Assembly: GCA_964480915.1 (NCBI GenBank)
Contig: CAYZRS010000009.1
Coordinates: 60,067-124,066 of the forward strand
Length of the DNA: 64,000 nt
From: CAWGCE01 sp964480915
GTDB lineage: Bacteria > Planctomycetota > Planctomycetia > Pirellulales > Pirellulaceae
Direction: 5' to 3'
Shown: in pieces, positions 8,920 through 17,965 of the stretch
How positions within the stretch are numbered: the first letter of the stretch is position 1
How the letters are laid out: every line of letters begins with the position of its first letter
The notes under the pieces: generated by a model
Told to the model about the DNA's origin: nothing
The model's database searches: none
The model's input: the letters and a program-made list of their open reading frames with translations, nothing else
Position numbers and translations under genes: made by a program

Positions 8920-9702
8920 ATGAATCGAATTTCGACATGGCCCATCGCCAAGCCAACTCAGCAGGCATTTCAGGCGACTCTAAAATCGGACATCGCCGCG
9001 GCGAAAGCGAACAGCTCAACCGCCTACTCGGCTTGGGTTCCTTTGCATTACGAAGAAAATTACGCTTACCCGCTGCTCGTCTGGTTGCATGGTGCGGAAG
9101 ATGACGAGCAGCAACTGACCAAAGTGATGCCGTTGGTAAGTTTGCGAAATTGTGTTGCTGTCGCGCCCCGAGCATCGACAAGCGAAGAAATCTGCGGCGA
9201 GGTTGCTCATTCTTGGAGCCAATCCTTGGAGGGAATTGCTGGCGCCGAACAGCGCGTCGCCTACTTCATCGATCTTATGATGGCTCGCTACAACATTTCG
9301 CGAGAACGAGTTTTCGTGGCGGGTTACGCGGAGGGCGGTACGATGGCTTTGCGGTTGGCGATGCTTCAGCCCGATCGATTCGCCGGTGCGGCGTCGTTCG
9401 GCGGTGCGTTTCCGGCAACCGAAGTACCGCTTCGCAATCTCAAGCAAGCACGTGGAGTCAGCGTGTTGATGGCGCAAGGGCGTGATAGCGTACTCTACAA
9501 CGAAGCCGAGTTCTGCCATGACATGCGTTTGCTCCATTGTGCTGGCATGTCGACGACATTCCGCCAATATCCGGGCGAGGATGAATTGAGTTCCGCCATG
9601 CTCAGCGATCTGAATGCTTGGATGATGAATGAGATTACGGGCGGGCAAGCTTGCACCGATTCGCAGTCGACTCAGTGGCTCGACGATCAAACGGGCAGCT
9701 AA
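8920..9702 (+). CDS. Alpha/beta-hydrolase fold protein lacking the catalytic serine
   Basis: A 260-residue protein with the layout of the carboxylesterase/phospholipase branch of alpha/beta hydrolases: LLVWLHGAED (oxyanion strand-turn), a helix RVAYFIDLMMARYNI, then RVFVAGYAEGGTMALRLA, and a late VLMAQGRDS strand. The nucleophile elbow G-x-S-x-G reads G-Y-A-E-G, with Ala137 where serine belongs. Where the catalytic histidine is expected (FRQYPGEDELSSAM) there is none. It is therefore probably a non-catalytic member, or it uses other residues. No signal peptide is visible. It lies just upstream of the flagellar cluster, with 249 bp between. Confidence 0.75.
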   Translation: MNRISTWPIAKPTQQAFQATLKSDIAAAKANSSTAYSAWVPLHYEENYAYPLLVWLHGAEDDEQQLTKVMPLVSLRNCVAVAPRASTSEEICGEVAHSWSQSLEGIAGAEQRVAYFIDLMMARYNISRERVFVAGYAEGGTMALRLAMLQPDRFAGAASFGGAFPATEVPLRNLKQARGVSVLMAQGRDSVLYNEAEFCHDMRLLHCAGMSTTFRQYPGEDELSSAMLSDLNAWMMNEITGGQACTDSQSTQWLDDQTGS

Positions 9703-9951
9703 CGAGCGTCGCCAACTTCTCTATCGCGCCATGGGGATGCAGCGAGTCGCCTCTTCCGCGATCCCGCATGTCGGTTTTTCTGCGTCGCTTTTCGTCCCGT
9801 TGCCCAGGTTCTATCCCTGAGGGGTACTGGTAGCACTGCCGGTTCGCCCCAATGGACCTCCTTTCCGATTGACGATGTTGGAGCCAGTTTAGTACAAACT
9901 TGCCCCTCATCTCTTTTCCAGGGGCTCGCTAGTGCGGGCGAAAAGCAGTCG

Positions 9952-11421
9952 ATGGATCAAATCAAACAATTCCTTTTGGCAACAGGCCACCGTTGGAATC
10001 GCCTTCGTCCGCAGCAGCGGCGTCGAACGCGGTTTGCGTTCTTGCTGTGCGGAGCCATCTTGGGCGCTTGGGGGATTTATCAAGTGACGCCGCGATACGA
10101 ACTGATTCTCTCGGGACGTCAGTTCTCGGAACGTGAATTGACGGTCATCGAATCGGCGCTAGCGCAAGCCGACTTGGACGAATACCGCGTTGTCGACGGG
10201 CAGGTGCGCGTGCCTCGTCATCTGCGGGCGGCCTACATCGGCGCTTTGGCTTCCAGCAGTGCGCTACCAAATCAGTTTGATTTCGAGTTAAAAGATGAGC
10301 TGAGTCGTTCCAACCCGTTCGAATCGCAAGAACAACGTCGCGCTCGTTTGCAGACGACCCAGCAACGGGAGTTAGCGCTGATCCTTCGCGCGATGAACGG
10401 CATTGAGGATGCAACCATTCATTTAGATGAGTCCGTTTCGGGGCCATTCGGTCGCAAGCGGCGCATGACGGCGATGGTGGTCGTCCGCCCAGAATCGGGC
10501 GAGCCATTAGATTTCGGCATCATTCGTAGCATTCGTCAACTGGTCGCCTCGGCCAAGGTAGATCTGACTCCTCAAGATGTGACGGTGACCGATTTGGAAA
10601 CTGGCATGTCGTACGCGGGCGACATCGGCGATCCGGCGCTCATACGCTCCGACGAATTCGCAGTTCGCCGCATGGCCTACCAGCGTGATTGGCAACGGAA
10701 AATCTCGCGCCTGCTAGCGCATGTGCCGGGCGTTCAAGTCGCCGTGAATGTTGATTTGGAATACAAAACGAAATCGGCCGCGTCGAATTTGCAAGAAGCT
10801 GCCAACCCGTCGCATACGGTCCTCGTGCCGTCAGATGTTGGCGTCGCAATTGGGATTCCAGAAGCGTTTTACAAAAACGTCTATCGCGAACATCGAAAGC
10901 GGCTGACGCGAGTCGAACGGGCACAAGAGAGTGGTGAGTCGCTCGATCGAGTGCGCTCGCAACAGAATCAGCGAGTGACGGAGCTAGTGAAGCAGGTCTT
11001 GCCGGCTGATGCGATCGTGAATGTCGCTTCGGTGCAGGACACTCCTTCCAGCTTGGCCGCGGCAAAAGACGATTGGAGCTTTGCGGGCGGCTTGCCGTTT
11101 GGATGGCAGACGATCGCCTTCGCGTTGCTCTCGCTAGGAACGCTCTCATTGCTCTGTTGGAATATTGCCAGCGAATCGCGCGGCCAGGGATCGCGAGAGA
11201 AAGAGGAGTTGGTTGCCGATCGGTCGCCTTCTCGGGCCGTTGAGACTGCCGGAGAAATGTTGCAATCGCAAGAGATCGTGATGCCGGCGGCCGAAGAGGA
11301 AGCACCGGTCCGGCCGGCCGTTAGTCGGGATGAATTTCACCAAGAGTTAACACGAATCGTACGGCAAGATCCCGATGCGGCCGCCGCAAAGCTGGCGGAA
11401 TGGATCGACAAGGCGGCATAA
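9952..11421 (+). CDS. fliF: Flagellar MS-ring protein FliF
   Basis: This 489-residue protein has the FliF organisation: an N-terminal membrane segment (about residues 25-45), a secretin-like ring-building region with RRARLQTTQQRELALILRAMNGIEDATIHLD, a large periplasmic part, a second membrane segment near residues 380-400, and a short cytoplasmic tail that should contact FliG. It forms the MS-ring on which the flagellar basal body is built. It heads a flagellar run; fliG starts 16 bp after its stop. It is somewhat shorter than the approximately 550 residues common in proteobacteria. Confidence 0.92.
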   Translation: MDQIKQFLLATGHRWNRLRPQQRRRTRFAFLLCGAILGAWGIYQVTPRYELILSGRQFSERELTVIESALAQADLDEYRVVDGQVRVPRHLRAAYIGALASSSALPNQFDFELKDELSRSNPFESQEQRRARLQTTQQRELALILRAMNGIEDATIHLDESVSGPFGRKRRMTAMVVVRPESGEPLDFGIIRSIRQLVASAKVDLTPQDVTVTDLETGMSYAGDIGDPALIRSDEFAVRRMAYQRDWQRKISRLLAHVPGVQVAVNVDLEYKTKSAASNLQEAANPSHTVLVPSDVGVAIGIPEAFYKNVYREHRKRLTRVERAQESGESLDRVRSQQNQRVTELVKQVLPADAIVNVASVQDTPSSLAAAKDDWSFAGGLPFGWQTIAFALLSLGTLSLLCWNIASESRGQGSREKEELVADRSPSRAVETAGEMLQSQEIVMPAAEEEAPVRPAVSRDEFHQELTRIVRQDPDAAAAKLAEWIDKAA

Positions 11422-11437
11422 CAGGCAAGGATATCGT

Positions 11438-12589
11438 GTGACGAGTGACGAACAGAATCGGCATCTGCTGGAAGTCGCCGCGCTGGTGGCAAGTTTGGAC
11501 TCCACCACTGCGGACACTCTGTTGGATCGGCTGACCGAAGAGCAAGCGCGACGCGTTCGCTTGGCGGTCGCTCAACTTGACGAGTTGCCGCAGGAGCGGC
11601 AGCAATCCATGGCTGAAGATTTTTTGGAAGTGATTCGTGGAGCCGAAGCGAACGGCTTGGGTCCTGCGGGCACACAAGATTCCCTTGCTCAGGTCGAATT
11701 CGTCAGCGACGAAGAGGCGTTGCCATTCCAGGCGATCCTTGAATCTGAATTGGCTTCGAATCCGGTATCCGAAGTGCCGGTGCGCGTCGATCCGCAACCG
11801 CTGGCCGCTGCGCAGCCTTTGAGTCGTGGTGTTAGCCAGGCTCCGAAGTTGGCCATTGAAGCGATGCGGACCAGTGGCTCGTCCAGTATTGACCAGATTG
11901 CCAAGCACCTTCGCGACGAGCATCCGCAAACGATTGCTGCTGTTTTGTCGACTTTGGCGCCGGCCCGCGCGGCGGCGCTGATTCAGTCTCTGCCATCATC
12001 ACAACAGTATGAGGTGGTCCGTCGGATCGCCGAAATGCAGCCGACCGACGATGAATCGCTGCACGAAGTCGAAAAAGAGATTCGCGAGCGGATTCAAAGG
12101 GAACACGAATCGGACAAGAACTTGCACAGCGGCTACGAAGCCGTACGGTCGATCCTCCAGTTTGCCGATTCGAAATCTCGCCGGGAAATCCTCCAGAATT
12201 TGACACATCACGATGCCGATTGGGCTGAGAAGATCGAGCAACCGAGCCGCTGGTTACCGGTCGAAGAAAGAGAACCGATCGACGCGGCGGAGGCTTTTGA
12301 GCAGTTAGTCCACTTGGATGCGAGTTCGTTAACAACGCTGTTCCAGTTTGTTCCCCATCGACTTGCGGCGACGGCGTTGGCCGGTGCACGTGCTGCAAGC
12401 CTGAATTCACTGATGTCGGCGTTGCCAGAGCCACTGGCGGAAACACTACGTGATGAGTTGTCTGCTATCGGGCCGTTACGATTGAGTGACATTCAGGAAG
12501 CTCAGTCGACAGTCGCGAAAGCGGCTCGCGGCATGATTCGCGAAAGTGCCGATCTGCAGGACGGCGGCCGCTTGCGACTGACAGCATAG
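11438..12589 (+). CDS. fliG: Flagellar motor switch protein FliG
   Basis: A 383-residue FliG. The middle domain has the hallmark EHPQTIAAVLSTL segment (around residue 160), and the C-terminal domain aligns without gaps to E. coli FliG from FEQLVHLD to GPLRLSDIQEAQ. In that alignment the torque-related Lys264 is Ala (ALAGA) and Arg281 is Pro, while Asp288, the acidic residue at 289 (Glu) and Arg297 remain. The GTG at 11438 has GGCAAGG upstream and sits 16 bp after fliF; the frame is open upstream inside fliF but those residues are not FliG-like. It forms the rotor ring between the MS-ring and the C-ring. Confidence 0.88.
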   Translation: MTSDEQNRHLLEVAALVASLDSTTADTLLDRLTEEQARRVRLAVAQLDELPQERQQSMAEDFLEVIRGAEANGLGPAGTQDSLAQVEFVSDEEALPFQAILESELASNPVSEVPVRVDPQPLAAAQPLSRGVSQAPKLAIEAMRTSGSSSIDQIAKHLRDEHPQTIAAVLSTLAPARAAALIQSLPSSQQYEVVRRIAEMQPTDDESLHEVEKEIRERIQREHESDKNLHSGYEAVRSILQFADSKSRREILQNLTHHDADWAEKIEQPSRWLPVEEREPIDAAEAFEQLVHLDASSLTTLFQFVPHRLAATALAGARAASLNSLMSALPEPLAETLRDELSAIGPLRLSDIQEAQSTVAKAARGMIRESADLQDGGRLRLTA

Positions 12590-12801
12590 CGGCTCGGTCG
12601 CCCGACTCTCGAACCGTCATTGCTGGCGCTGCTCTCTCTACTCGCACAAACTGCAGCGCGCTGGCGTTAGTACCGAGAGTCTCTCTTGATCGAAGCGACC
12701 GATTTCGCGACAGTTTGGCCCTCGTCCCCCAGCGACCATGAGGTCGCCTACTGAAACCTATTCAATACTGAATTCTCCTCTGTTTTCCTGGAACGTTCAC
12801 G

Positions 12802-13203
12802 ATGCAAGATGCGCCGTTGCCAACGACGATCAACGAACACGATTCGTGTGTCGATGAAACCGCGGGTGCTGGGAAGGCTCAGCCAAACGAATCTACGGTC
12901 GTTCCCTTCTCGCTACGTGACCTGACGAGTGAAGAAGCGGTCTGTCAGGCGACGCCGGCGATTGTCGCTCAGTTGCGTTTTGGAACGACCGAGTTACCGG
13001 CCGATCGTTTGCCGCTTCCGGCGGGCGAGGTGATTCCACTCGAGGAATCAATTGCTGCACCCATCGAACTTATGGTGGACGGGCACGTGATGGCACGTGG
13101 CGAATTGGTTTCTCACAATGGACGAGCCGGTATTCGTGTCACGCAGGTTGAGCGATCTTGTCGCGATCAATTTTTCGGTCGGGAGGACGCACATGCTGCC
13201 TAA
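12802..13203 (+). CDS. fliN: Flagellar motor switch protein FliN-like (SpoA domain)
   Basis: A 133-residue protein with a disordered N-terminal part and one SpoA-type domain at the C-terminus (about residues 55-125), visible in LPAGEVIPLEESIAAPIELMVDGHVMARGELVSHNGRAGIRVTQ broken across its strands. That domain builds the C-ring with FliM. No FliM-length protein (around 330 residues) is present in the window, so fliM should be elsewhere. It starts 212 bp after fliG and overlaps fliO by 11 bases, so the two are translationally coupled. The call comes from domain pattern plus context. Confidence 0.8.
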   Translation: MQDAPLPTTINEHDSCVDETAGAGKAQPNESTVVPFSLRDLTSEEAVCQATPAIVAQLRFGTTELPADRLPLPAGEVIPLEESIAAPIELMVDGHVMARGELVSHNGRAGIRVTQVERSCRDQFFGREDAHAA

Positions 13204-13915
13204 AGCGACGCCCTTCATCTGCCTACTGGTGGCCAGCCAAATGTTGGCTCCGCGGTCGACGCTCGCTCAAGAACGCCAGCTTGGCCAGTACGTACCCGTG
13301 ACTGAGACCTACGAATTGCCGATCCCGATCACCCTTTCCGAAGGGGTGGTCGCGGAACTGCCGAATCACGCTTCTCACGCGCCGGTTGTCGATTCCGCTG
13401 CGCGGCCGGAAGCGTCGGCTGTTCTCGCTCCACAGATGACGCCCGCTACTTCTGACTCGCACCTGATCGAGCAAGGAGATACGGCATCATCGGTGATGCG
13501 GTTACCTCCTCGCGATACGATGGAAAGCGAACATCACAACGGCCAGCGACCAAATCAACAAACGACATTTGGAAATCCAGTACGCACGCTTAGCAGCTTA
13601 GCTTTTGTGCTGGGTCTGTTTTTTCTCTTCTTGCGGTTCGCTCGTCGTTATCGGGTGCCTGCCGAAGAAGGGGAACCGTTGTTTGACACGTTGGGTCGCG
13701 TCTCGCTGCTTGGCAAACCAGCGCATATCGTGCGATTTGGTAGCAAGCTTCTGGTGTTGGCGAAGACTTCGAACGGGCTCGAGAAACTGACCGAGCTGTC
13801 GGATCCTCGGGAGGTCGAACAAGTCATCGAACTCTGTCGCAGTGGATCGGAGAAACGTCTGAATCAAGGTCTGCGAAACCTCTTGTCGGCAAATTCCTTG
13901 AGGCCAGCCGCATAG
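13193..13915 (+). CDS. fliO: Flagellar biosynthesis protein FliO-like
   Basis: A 240-residue protein with a signal-like N-terminus, a long low-complexity periplasmic region, one membrane helix at about residues 125-145 (LSSLAFVLGLFFLFLRFA) and a small cytoplasmic domain with GRVSLLGKPAHIVRFGSKLLV, the pattern of FliO. FliO assists assembly of the FliP pore. ATG 13193 is preceded by GGGAGG at about 10 bases; the frame is open further upstream within fliN but lacks a box. It overlaps fliN by 11 bases and precedes fliP by 25 bp. The long periplasmic N-terminal part is unusual compared with short proteobacterial FliO. Confidence 0.78.
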   Translation: MLPKATPFICLLVASQMLAPRSTLAQERQLGQYVPVTETYELPIPITLSEGVVAELPNHASHAPVVDSAARPEASAVLAPQMTPATSDSHLIEQGDTASSVMRLPPRDTMESEHHNGQRPNQQTTFGNPVRTLSSLAFVLGLFFLFLRFARRYRVPAEEGEPLFDTLGRVSLLGKPAHIVRFGSKLLVLAKTSNGLEKLTELSDPREVEQVIELCRSGSEKRLNQGLRNLLSANSLRPAA

Positions 13916-13940
13916 CGATGTTACGAACCGCCCGGAAATC

Positions 13941-14867
13941 ATGACGAGCTTTAACCACCCTTGCCGTACGATTCGTCGATTCCGCACTTGGTGCTGGATG
14001 GTGAGCATATTCTGCGCATTGGGGGTGGGAGGTGCAGCGGTCGCGCAGACACCGGCAGTTCCGAACGCCGATTTATCACCGGCACCGGCGTTGCCTAGTT
14101 ACGAAACGGAAAGTGCGACGCAGGGCACCGCACCGACGGGCGGATTGATTGAGGAGAGCCTCATCAATGGCCGCTTGCTCGAGCGATTCGCGGGCCCCTC
14201 TGGCATCGGATCGACATGGAAAACGATGGCCGCTTTGAGTGTCCTGAGCCTGGCGCCTGCGATCCTACTGATGACGACCAGTTTCGTGCGCATCTCGGTC
14301 GTCTTGGCGCTACTGCGGCAAGCGATCGGAACGCAGATGCTGCCCTCGAATCAGGTGGTGACTTCGCTCGCTCTTTTCATGACGGTATTGATCATGTCGC
14401 CGACTTGGAAGCAAGTCTATCGCGATGGGATTCTTCCCTACACCGAGGAGCAGATGCCGGCGGTGACCGCTTGGCAAAATGGAATCGCGCCCGTTCGCAC
14501 CTTCATGAGTCAGCAGATTCAGCGCGCGGGCAACGGCGCCGATGTCTATCTGTTTTACGACCATCTCGTAGCGACCGGCGACGCTCAGACGACGATGCCG
14601 GAAACCTATGACGATATTCCGCTCGAGGCGCTTTTGCCGGCGTTTGTTCTAAGTGAATTAAAGACCGCGTTTTTGATCGGGTTCCAGATTTTCTTGCCCT
14701 TCTTGGTCATCGACCTCGTGGTGGCGAGCGTTACCACATCGATGGGCATGATGATGTTGCCGCCCGTGATGGTTTCATTACCGATGAAACTACTGCTCTT
14801 CGTTCTCGTGGACGGCTGGCATTTGGTGGTGGGGATGTTACTGCAAAGCTTCGGACCGATCGGTTGA
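13941..14867 (+). CDS. fliP: Flagellar export gate protein FliP
   Basis: A 308-residue protein with a cleavable signal peptide (residues 1 to about 32, ending near AVAQT), a short linker and the FliP core. Conserved stretches are TTSFVRISVVLALLRQAIG, NQVVTSLALFMTVLIMSP, AFVLSELKTAFLIGFQIF and DLVVASVTTSMGMMMLPP. FliP pentamers with FliQ and FliR make the export pore of the flagellar type III system. It is followed by fliQ after 39 bp. The length is slightly above the typical 245-260 because of the N-terminal extension. Confidence 0.95.
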   Translation: MTSFNHPCRTIRRFRTWCWMVSIFCALGVGGAAVAQTPAVPNADLSPAPALPSYETESATQGTAPTGGLIEESLINGRLLERFAGPSGIGSTWKTMAALSVLSLAPAILLMTTSFVRISVVLALLRQAIGTQMLPSNQVVTSLALFMTVLIMSPTWKQVYRDGILPYTEEQMPAVTAWQNGIAPVRTFMSQQIQRAGNGADVYLFYDHLVATGDAQTTMPETYDDIPLEALLPAFVLSELKTAFLIGFQIFLPFLVIDLVVASVTTSMGMMMLPPVMVSLPMKLLLFVLVDGWHLVVGMLLQSFGPIG

Positions 14868-14906
14868 ATCGATCGCCGATACCACTCAAGAAGGAGTCCA
14901 CATTCG

Positions 14907-15179
14907 ATGATGGCAGAAACCGTGATTGATCTGGCGCGAGACGCCATGATCATGACTTTATCCTTGGCGGCGCCTCCGTTGATTGTCGGGCTCGTGATTG
15001 GGCTGATCGTTGCTGTTCTTCAGGCTGTGACCCAAGTTCACGATCCGTCGATTTCTCTGGTACCTCGCATGATGGCGATCTTGCTCACGATCGTCGTCTG
15101 CATGCCTTGGCTGGTCGAACGGATGATGGCTTATTCTCAGAACGTATTCACACAAATGTCGATGCTGGGTGGCGGTTGA
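14907..15179 (+). CDS. fliQ: Flagellar export gate protein FliQ
   Basis: A 90-residue protein with two membrane helices and the family pattern LIVGLVIGLIVAVLQAVTQV followed by HDPSISLVPRMMAILLTIVV. It is a peripheral subunit of the FliPQR export pore. An AAGGAG box lies about 14 bases before the ATG, slightly distant. Its stop codon lies 37 bp before the preferred fliR start. Confidence 0.93.
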   Translation: MMAETVIDLARDAMIMTLSLAAPPLIVGLVIGLIVAVLQAVTQVHDPSISLVPRMMAILLTIVVCMPWLVERMMAYSQNVFTQMSMLGGG

Positions 15180-15216
15180 CGTTGACGGTATCGAGGCGTC
15201 TGAAAAGGATGTGCCT

Positions 15217-15975
15217 GTGTCTCCATTAACTGCGGTATTCGTACTGGCGTTGGGTCGGCTGCTGGGCGTCGCCTTGGCGCTGCCAAACATTGCGAGCCGC
15301 AGTATTTCGGGGCTGAGGTTTCGTATTGCGGCGGCGTTCTTGTTGGCATTGCTGATCGCACCGGCTTGCCAGCTGGGAACGCAAGTCGATGCGAGTCAAC
15401 GGAACCAAGTCGTCGTTGCGGGATTTACCGAACTGTTGGTCGGCGTCGTGCTCGGCGTCGGTGTCAACGTGATGTTTGCCGGCGTCCAAGTCGTTTCGCA
15501 AGTCTTGGGGACGGCGAGCGGGTTGTCGATCGGCAGTTTTCTGGGCAATGGCGCGGCCGGATCGCCGCTGACTCAGTTCTTGGACTATCTCAGCTTGGCG
15601 ATATTCCTGGCCATTGGTGGCCACCGGATGGTGGTGGATGTTTTGCTCACGACAATGCGAGAGGTCCCGCTAGGGACCAGCGCCTTCCATACCGATTTGA
15701 TTGGCGCCCTTGCGTCGCTGCTAACTTTGAGTTTTGCGATGGGGTTACGAGCTTCTTTTCCCGTTCTTATCTCGTTGTTGACCGCGATCATTGTGGTGGG
15801 CGCCCTGAGCCGCTTTTTGCCCCGATTCCAAGTTTTCGTTTCCGCGGCCGGTCTGAATGCGGCGGTCCTCATCGGCTCGCTCTTCATTTTTATGGGAACG
15901 ATCGGTTGGTCATTGCAGGAGCAGATACCGCTTTACTTGGAACGCTTGGTGGCTTGTTTGGCGACGTCTGCCTAA
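15217..15975 (+). CDS. fliR: Flagellar export gate protein FliR
   Basis: A 252-residue polytopic protein matching FliR: an N-terminal helix right after the start (SPLTAVFVLALGRLLGVALA), the GFTELLVGVVLGVGVNVMFA segment, SFAMGLRASFPVLISLL, and a final long helix. It completes the FliPQR pore. GTG 15217 is chosen because AAAGGA lies 7-8 bases before it and because FliR proteins begin just ahead of their first helix. The frame is open back to a GTG at 15169 that overlaps fliQ by 11 bases, so a longer product is possible. Confidence 0.88.
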   Translation: MSPLTAVFVLALGRLLGVALALPNIASRSISGLRFRIAAAFLLALLIAPACQLGTQVDASQRNQVVVAGFTELLVGVVLGVGVNVMFAGVQVVSQVLGTASGLSIGSFLGNGAAGSPLTQFLDYLSLAIFLAIGGHRMVVDVLLTTMREVPLGTSAFHTDLIGALASLLTLSFAMGLRASFPVLISLLTAIIVVGALSRFLPRFQVFVSAAGLNAAVLIGSLFIFMGTIGWSLQEQIPLYLERLVACLATSA

Positions 15976-16020
15976 AGCACTTAGCGCATTTAGCAAATTT
16001 CAGACCGATCGGGATCTGAC

Positions 16021-16776
16021 ATGTCGGATGAACGCACATTTGAACCGACTCCTCAACGGCTGGCCAAGGCACGCCTGGAAGGAAACGTTGCGCGGAACGC
16101 CAGCCTAACGACCGTGGTCGCCTTGATGAGTGGCTGTCTTCTGCTGTGGTGGTACGGCCGTCATATGATCTCGCTGCTCGGCTTGCAATTGCGTGACCAA
16201 CTTGGGGCGGCCGGGTCGCTGCGAATGAATGTCAATGACGTGGCCGAACTCAATTTTGCGACGGCGCTCTCGATCGGCCAATTGTTACTGCCGGTATTCG
16301 TTTGCGTGTTTTGCGCCGCTTTGGTGGCAAATCTGACGCAAGGCGGTTTGGTGTGGGCCCCCAGTCGAATCGAGCCCGACCTATCGCGATTGCAGCCGGG
16401 GCGCCGCGTGGCGTCGCTTGTTTCGTGGGACCGCGTCGTCGACGCCGGTTTGGAACTACTCAAAATGAGCGTCTGTCTCTCGGTGGCTGGCCTGGCGCTG
16501 TGGGCGAAGCGAGACCAGTTGGCGGTGGGGCAAGAGAGTGTCTACGCCAGTTTCGCGTCTGCTGCGCGATGTATCTTCGAAGTGCTGTTTTTGGCCTTGG
16601 CGGCGCTGGGCAGTATCAGCCTTGTCGAATATTGGTTGACAACGCTGCGACACCGAAAGTCATTGCGGATGACGGCCGAAGAATGGCAGGCCGAGATGAA
16701 AGAATCGGAAGCGGCGATGTCGGTCAAGCAAATGCGAAAATTCGCCACCGGCAACCCGTCCAGCGACGCCGAGTAG
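16021..16776 (+). CDS. flhB: Flagellar export protein FlhB, lacking the C-terminal cleavage domain
   Basis: The N-terminus is classic FlhB (EPTPQRLAKARLEGNVARN) and four membrane helices follow, ending near residue 210. The conserved linker start (RMTAEEWQAEMKESE) is present, but the protein stops with TAG at residue 251. Family members are about 350-380 residues and continue into a cytoplasmic domain that cleaves itself at Asn-Pro-Thr-His to switch export substrates; none of this exists here, and there is no room for it because the sulfotransferase gene ends 5 bp further on the other strand. Either export switching is done differently, or a separate FlhB C-terminal protein is encoded elsewhere. 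Confidence 0.88.
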   Translation: MSDERTFEPTPQRLAKARLEGNVARNASLTTVVALMSGCLLLWWYGRHMISLLGLQLRDQLGAAGSLRMNVNDVAELNFATALSIGQLLLPVFVCVFCAALVANLTQGGLVWAPSRIEPDLSRLQPGRRVASLVSWDRVVDAGLELLKMSVCLSVAGLALWAKRDQLAVGQESVYASFASAARCIFEVLFLALAALGSISLVEYWLTTLRHRKSLRMTAEEWQAEMKESEAAMSVKQMRKFATGNPSSDAE

Positions 16777-16780
16777 TCTG

Positions 16781-17965
16781 CTAAGCGGCCGCCGTGCCGA
16801 CACCATAACCGAACTGTTCGATGTACTCAGCGCAGCGACTTTCGATTTCCTCAGAGAGCTCTTTCGAGAGTTCGTGCTTGTTCTTTTTGTACGAACGGTC
16901 TTTTTCCAGTCGAGCCTTCAAGGCCGGTTCGATCTTGGCATAGTCACCCAAATCGAGCTGCTGATACATCTCCTTCATCACCGATTCGGTGTTGGAGACA
17001 AGGTCTTCGAAACGGACGTCGATCAGGTTGTGTGGACCGAGTAAATGCCGATCACGGTTGTAGCCTTGATAGAGCCGTTCGAAGCTGGTGAAGACGAAGT
17101 CTCGCAAGTTTTCATTGGTGGGATTTTGCATCGCATTCGCATTGTCGAGTGCTGCCCACATATGGATCGTCGATGGAATGAATTTGAACGGGTTGCGAGA
17201 GATGTGGACGAACTTTGCGTTCGGGAACATTTCCAACAACACCTTGATGCGGCCCGTATGAGGTGGTGACTTCAGGATCAACGGCTTGCGATAGTAGTAG
17301 TTCAGGTATTTCACGAACTTCATCAGGCCCGCTTTCCAGTCTTCAATCTCGTTCGGCGGGACATGCCCCATGTGGAGATAGTCCATGTGCCGCGCGACGC
17401 GATTGGGAAATGCGATTCGCCGATAGGTTGTCGGGAGCCCCATCGTTAGCAATGCAAATTCGTCTTCTTGCGGAGCGTCCCAGCCCATCCCCATGTTGTC
17501 CATCGGGCGGTGCTTAGGCAGCAAGAATGACGTGAGTGGTTTCACAAGCCAACCGGCCGTCATGAATGCTAGCGGGTGAAAACACTGAAACGTGGTGGGT
17601 GATTCAAATCGTTCGTCGAGCGCCAAGAGTTCGTGCAAGTAGGTCGTCCCGGTCCGCCAGTGGCCCAGGACAAAGATGGGATCGCCCGCGAGTGGTAACT
17701 CTTCCGCCTTCTTCGCGAATAGGAATTTTTGAATCGCGTTGGTAATGGGCGGCAGTGCGCTGCACATGTAGACGCCCGTCGCGATGTGCAAGCGTTGCCG
17801 GCTCACCTGATGGCGATACTCGGCAACCAACTTCCCCCAAACTTCGACGCTCATCCCGGACCAAATCCTGGGCGAATACCAGGGCGTCGGGTTAAACGGA
17901 GCGAGGTTCACGCCAGAGGCATCGTTCGATGGCGTGGCGGATTCTTTGCTATCTGTGCTGGTCAT
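16781..17965 (-). CDS. Sulfotransferase family protein
   Basis: A 394-residue cytosolic protein with the two PAPS-binding signatures of sulfotransferases: the 5'-phosphosulfate loop FVLGHWRTGTTYLHELL (about residues 98-114) and the 3'-phosphate site VHISRNPFKFIPS. It would move a sulfuryl group from PAPS to an unknown acceptor such as a lipid, glycan or small molecule. Planctomycetes are rich in sulfatases and sulfotransferases. It lies on the opposite strand between flhB and flhA, splitting the flagellar run; whether it modifies a flagellar or surface component cannot be told from the sequence. Confidence 0.88.
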   Translation of the reverse strand: MTSTDSKESATPSNDASGVNLAPFNPTPWYSPRIWSGMSVEVWGKLVAEYRHQVSRQRLHIATGVYMCSALPPITNAIQKFLFAKKAEELPLAGDPIFVLGHWRTGTTYLHELLALDERFESPTTFQCFHPLAFMTAGWLVKPLTSFLLPKHRPMDNMGMGWDAPQEDEFALLTMGLPTTYRRIAFPNRVARHMDYLHMGHVPPNEIEDWKAGLMKFVKYLNYYYRKPLILKSPPHTGRIKVLLEMFPNAKFVHISRNPFKFIPSTIHMWAALDNANAMQNPTNENLRDFVFTSFERLYQGYNRDRHLLGPHNLIDVRFEDLVSNTESVMKEMYQQLDLGDYAKIEPALKARLEKDRSYKKNKHELSKELSEEIESRCAEYIEQFGYGVGTAAA

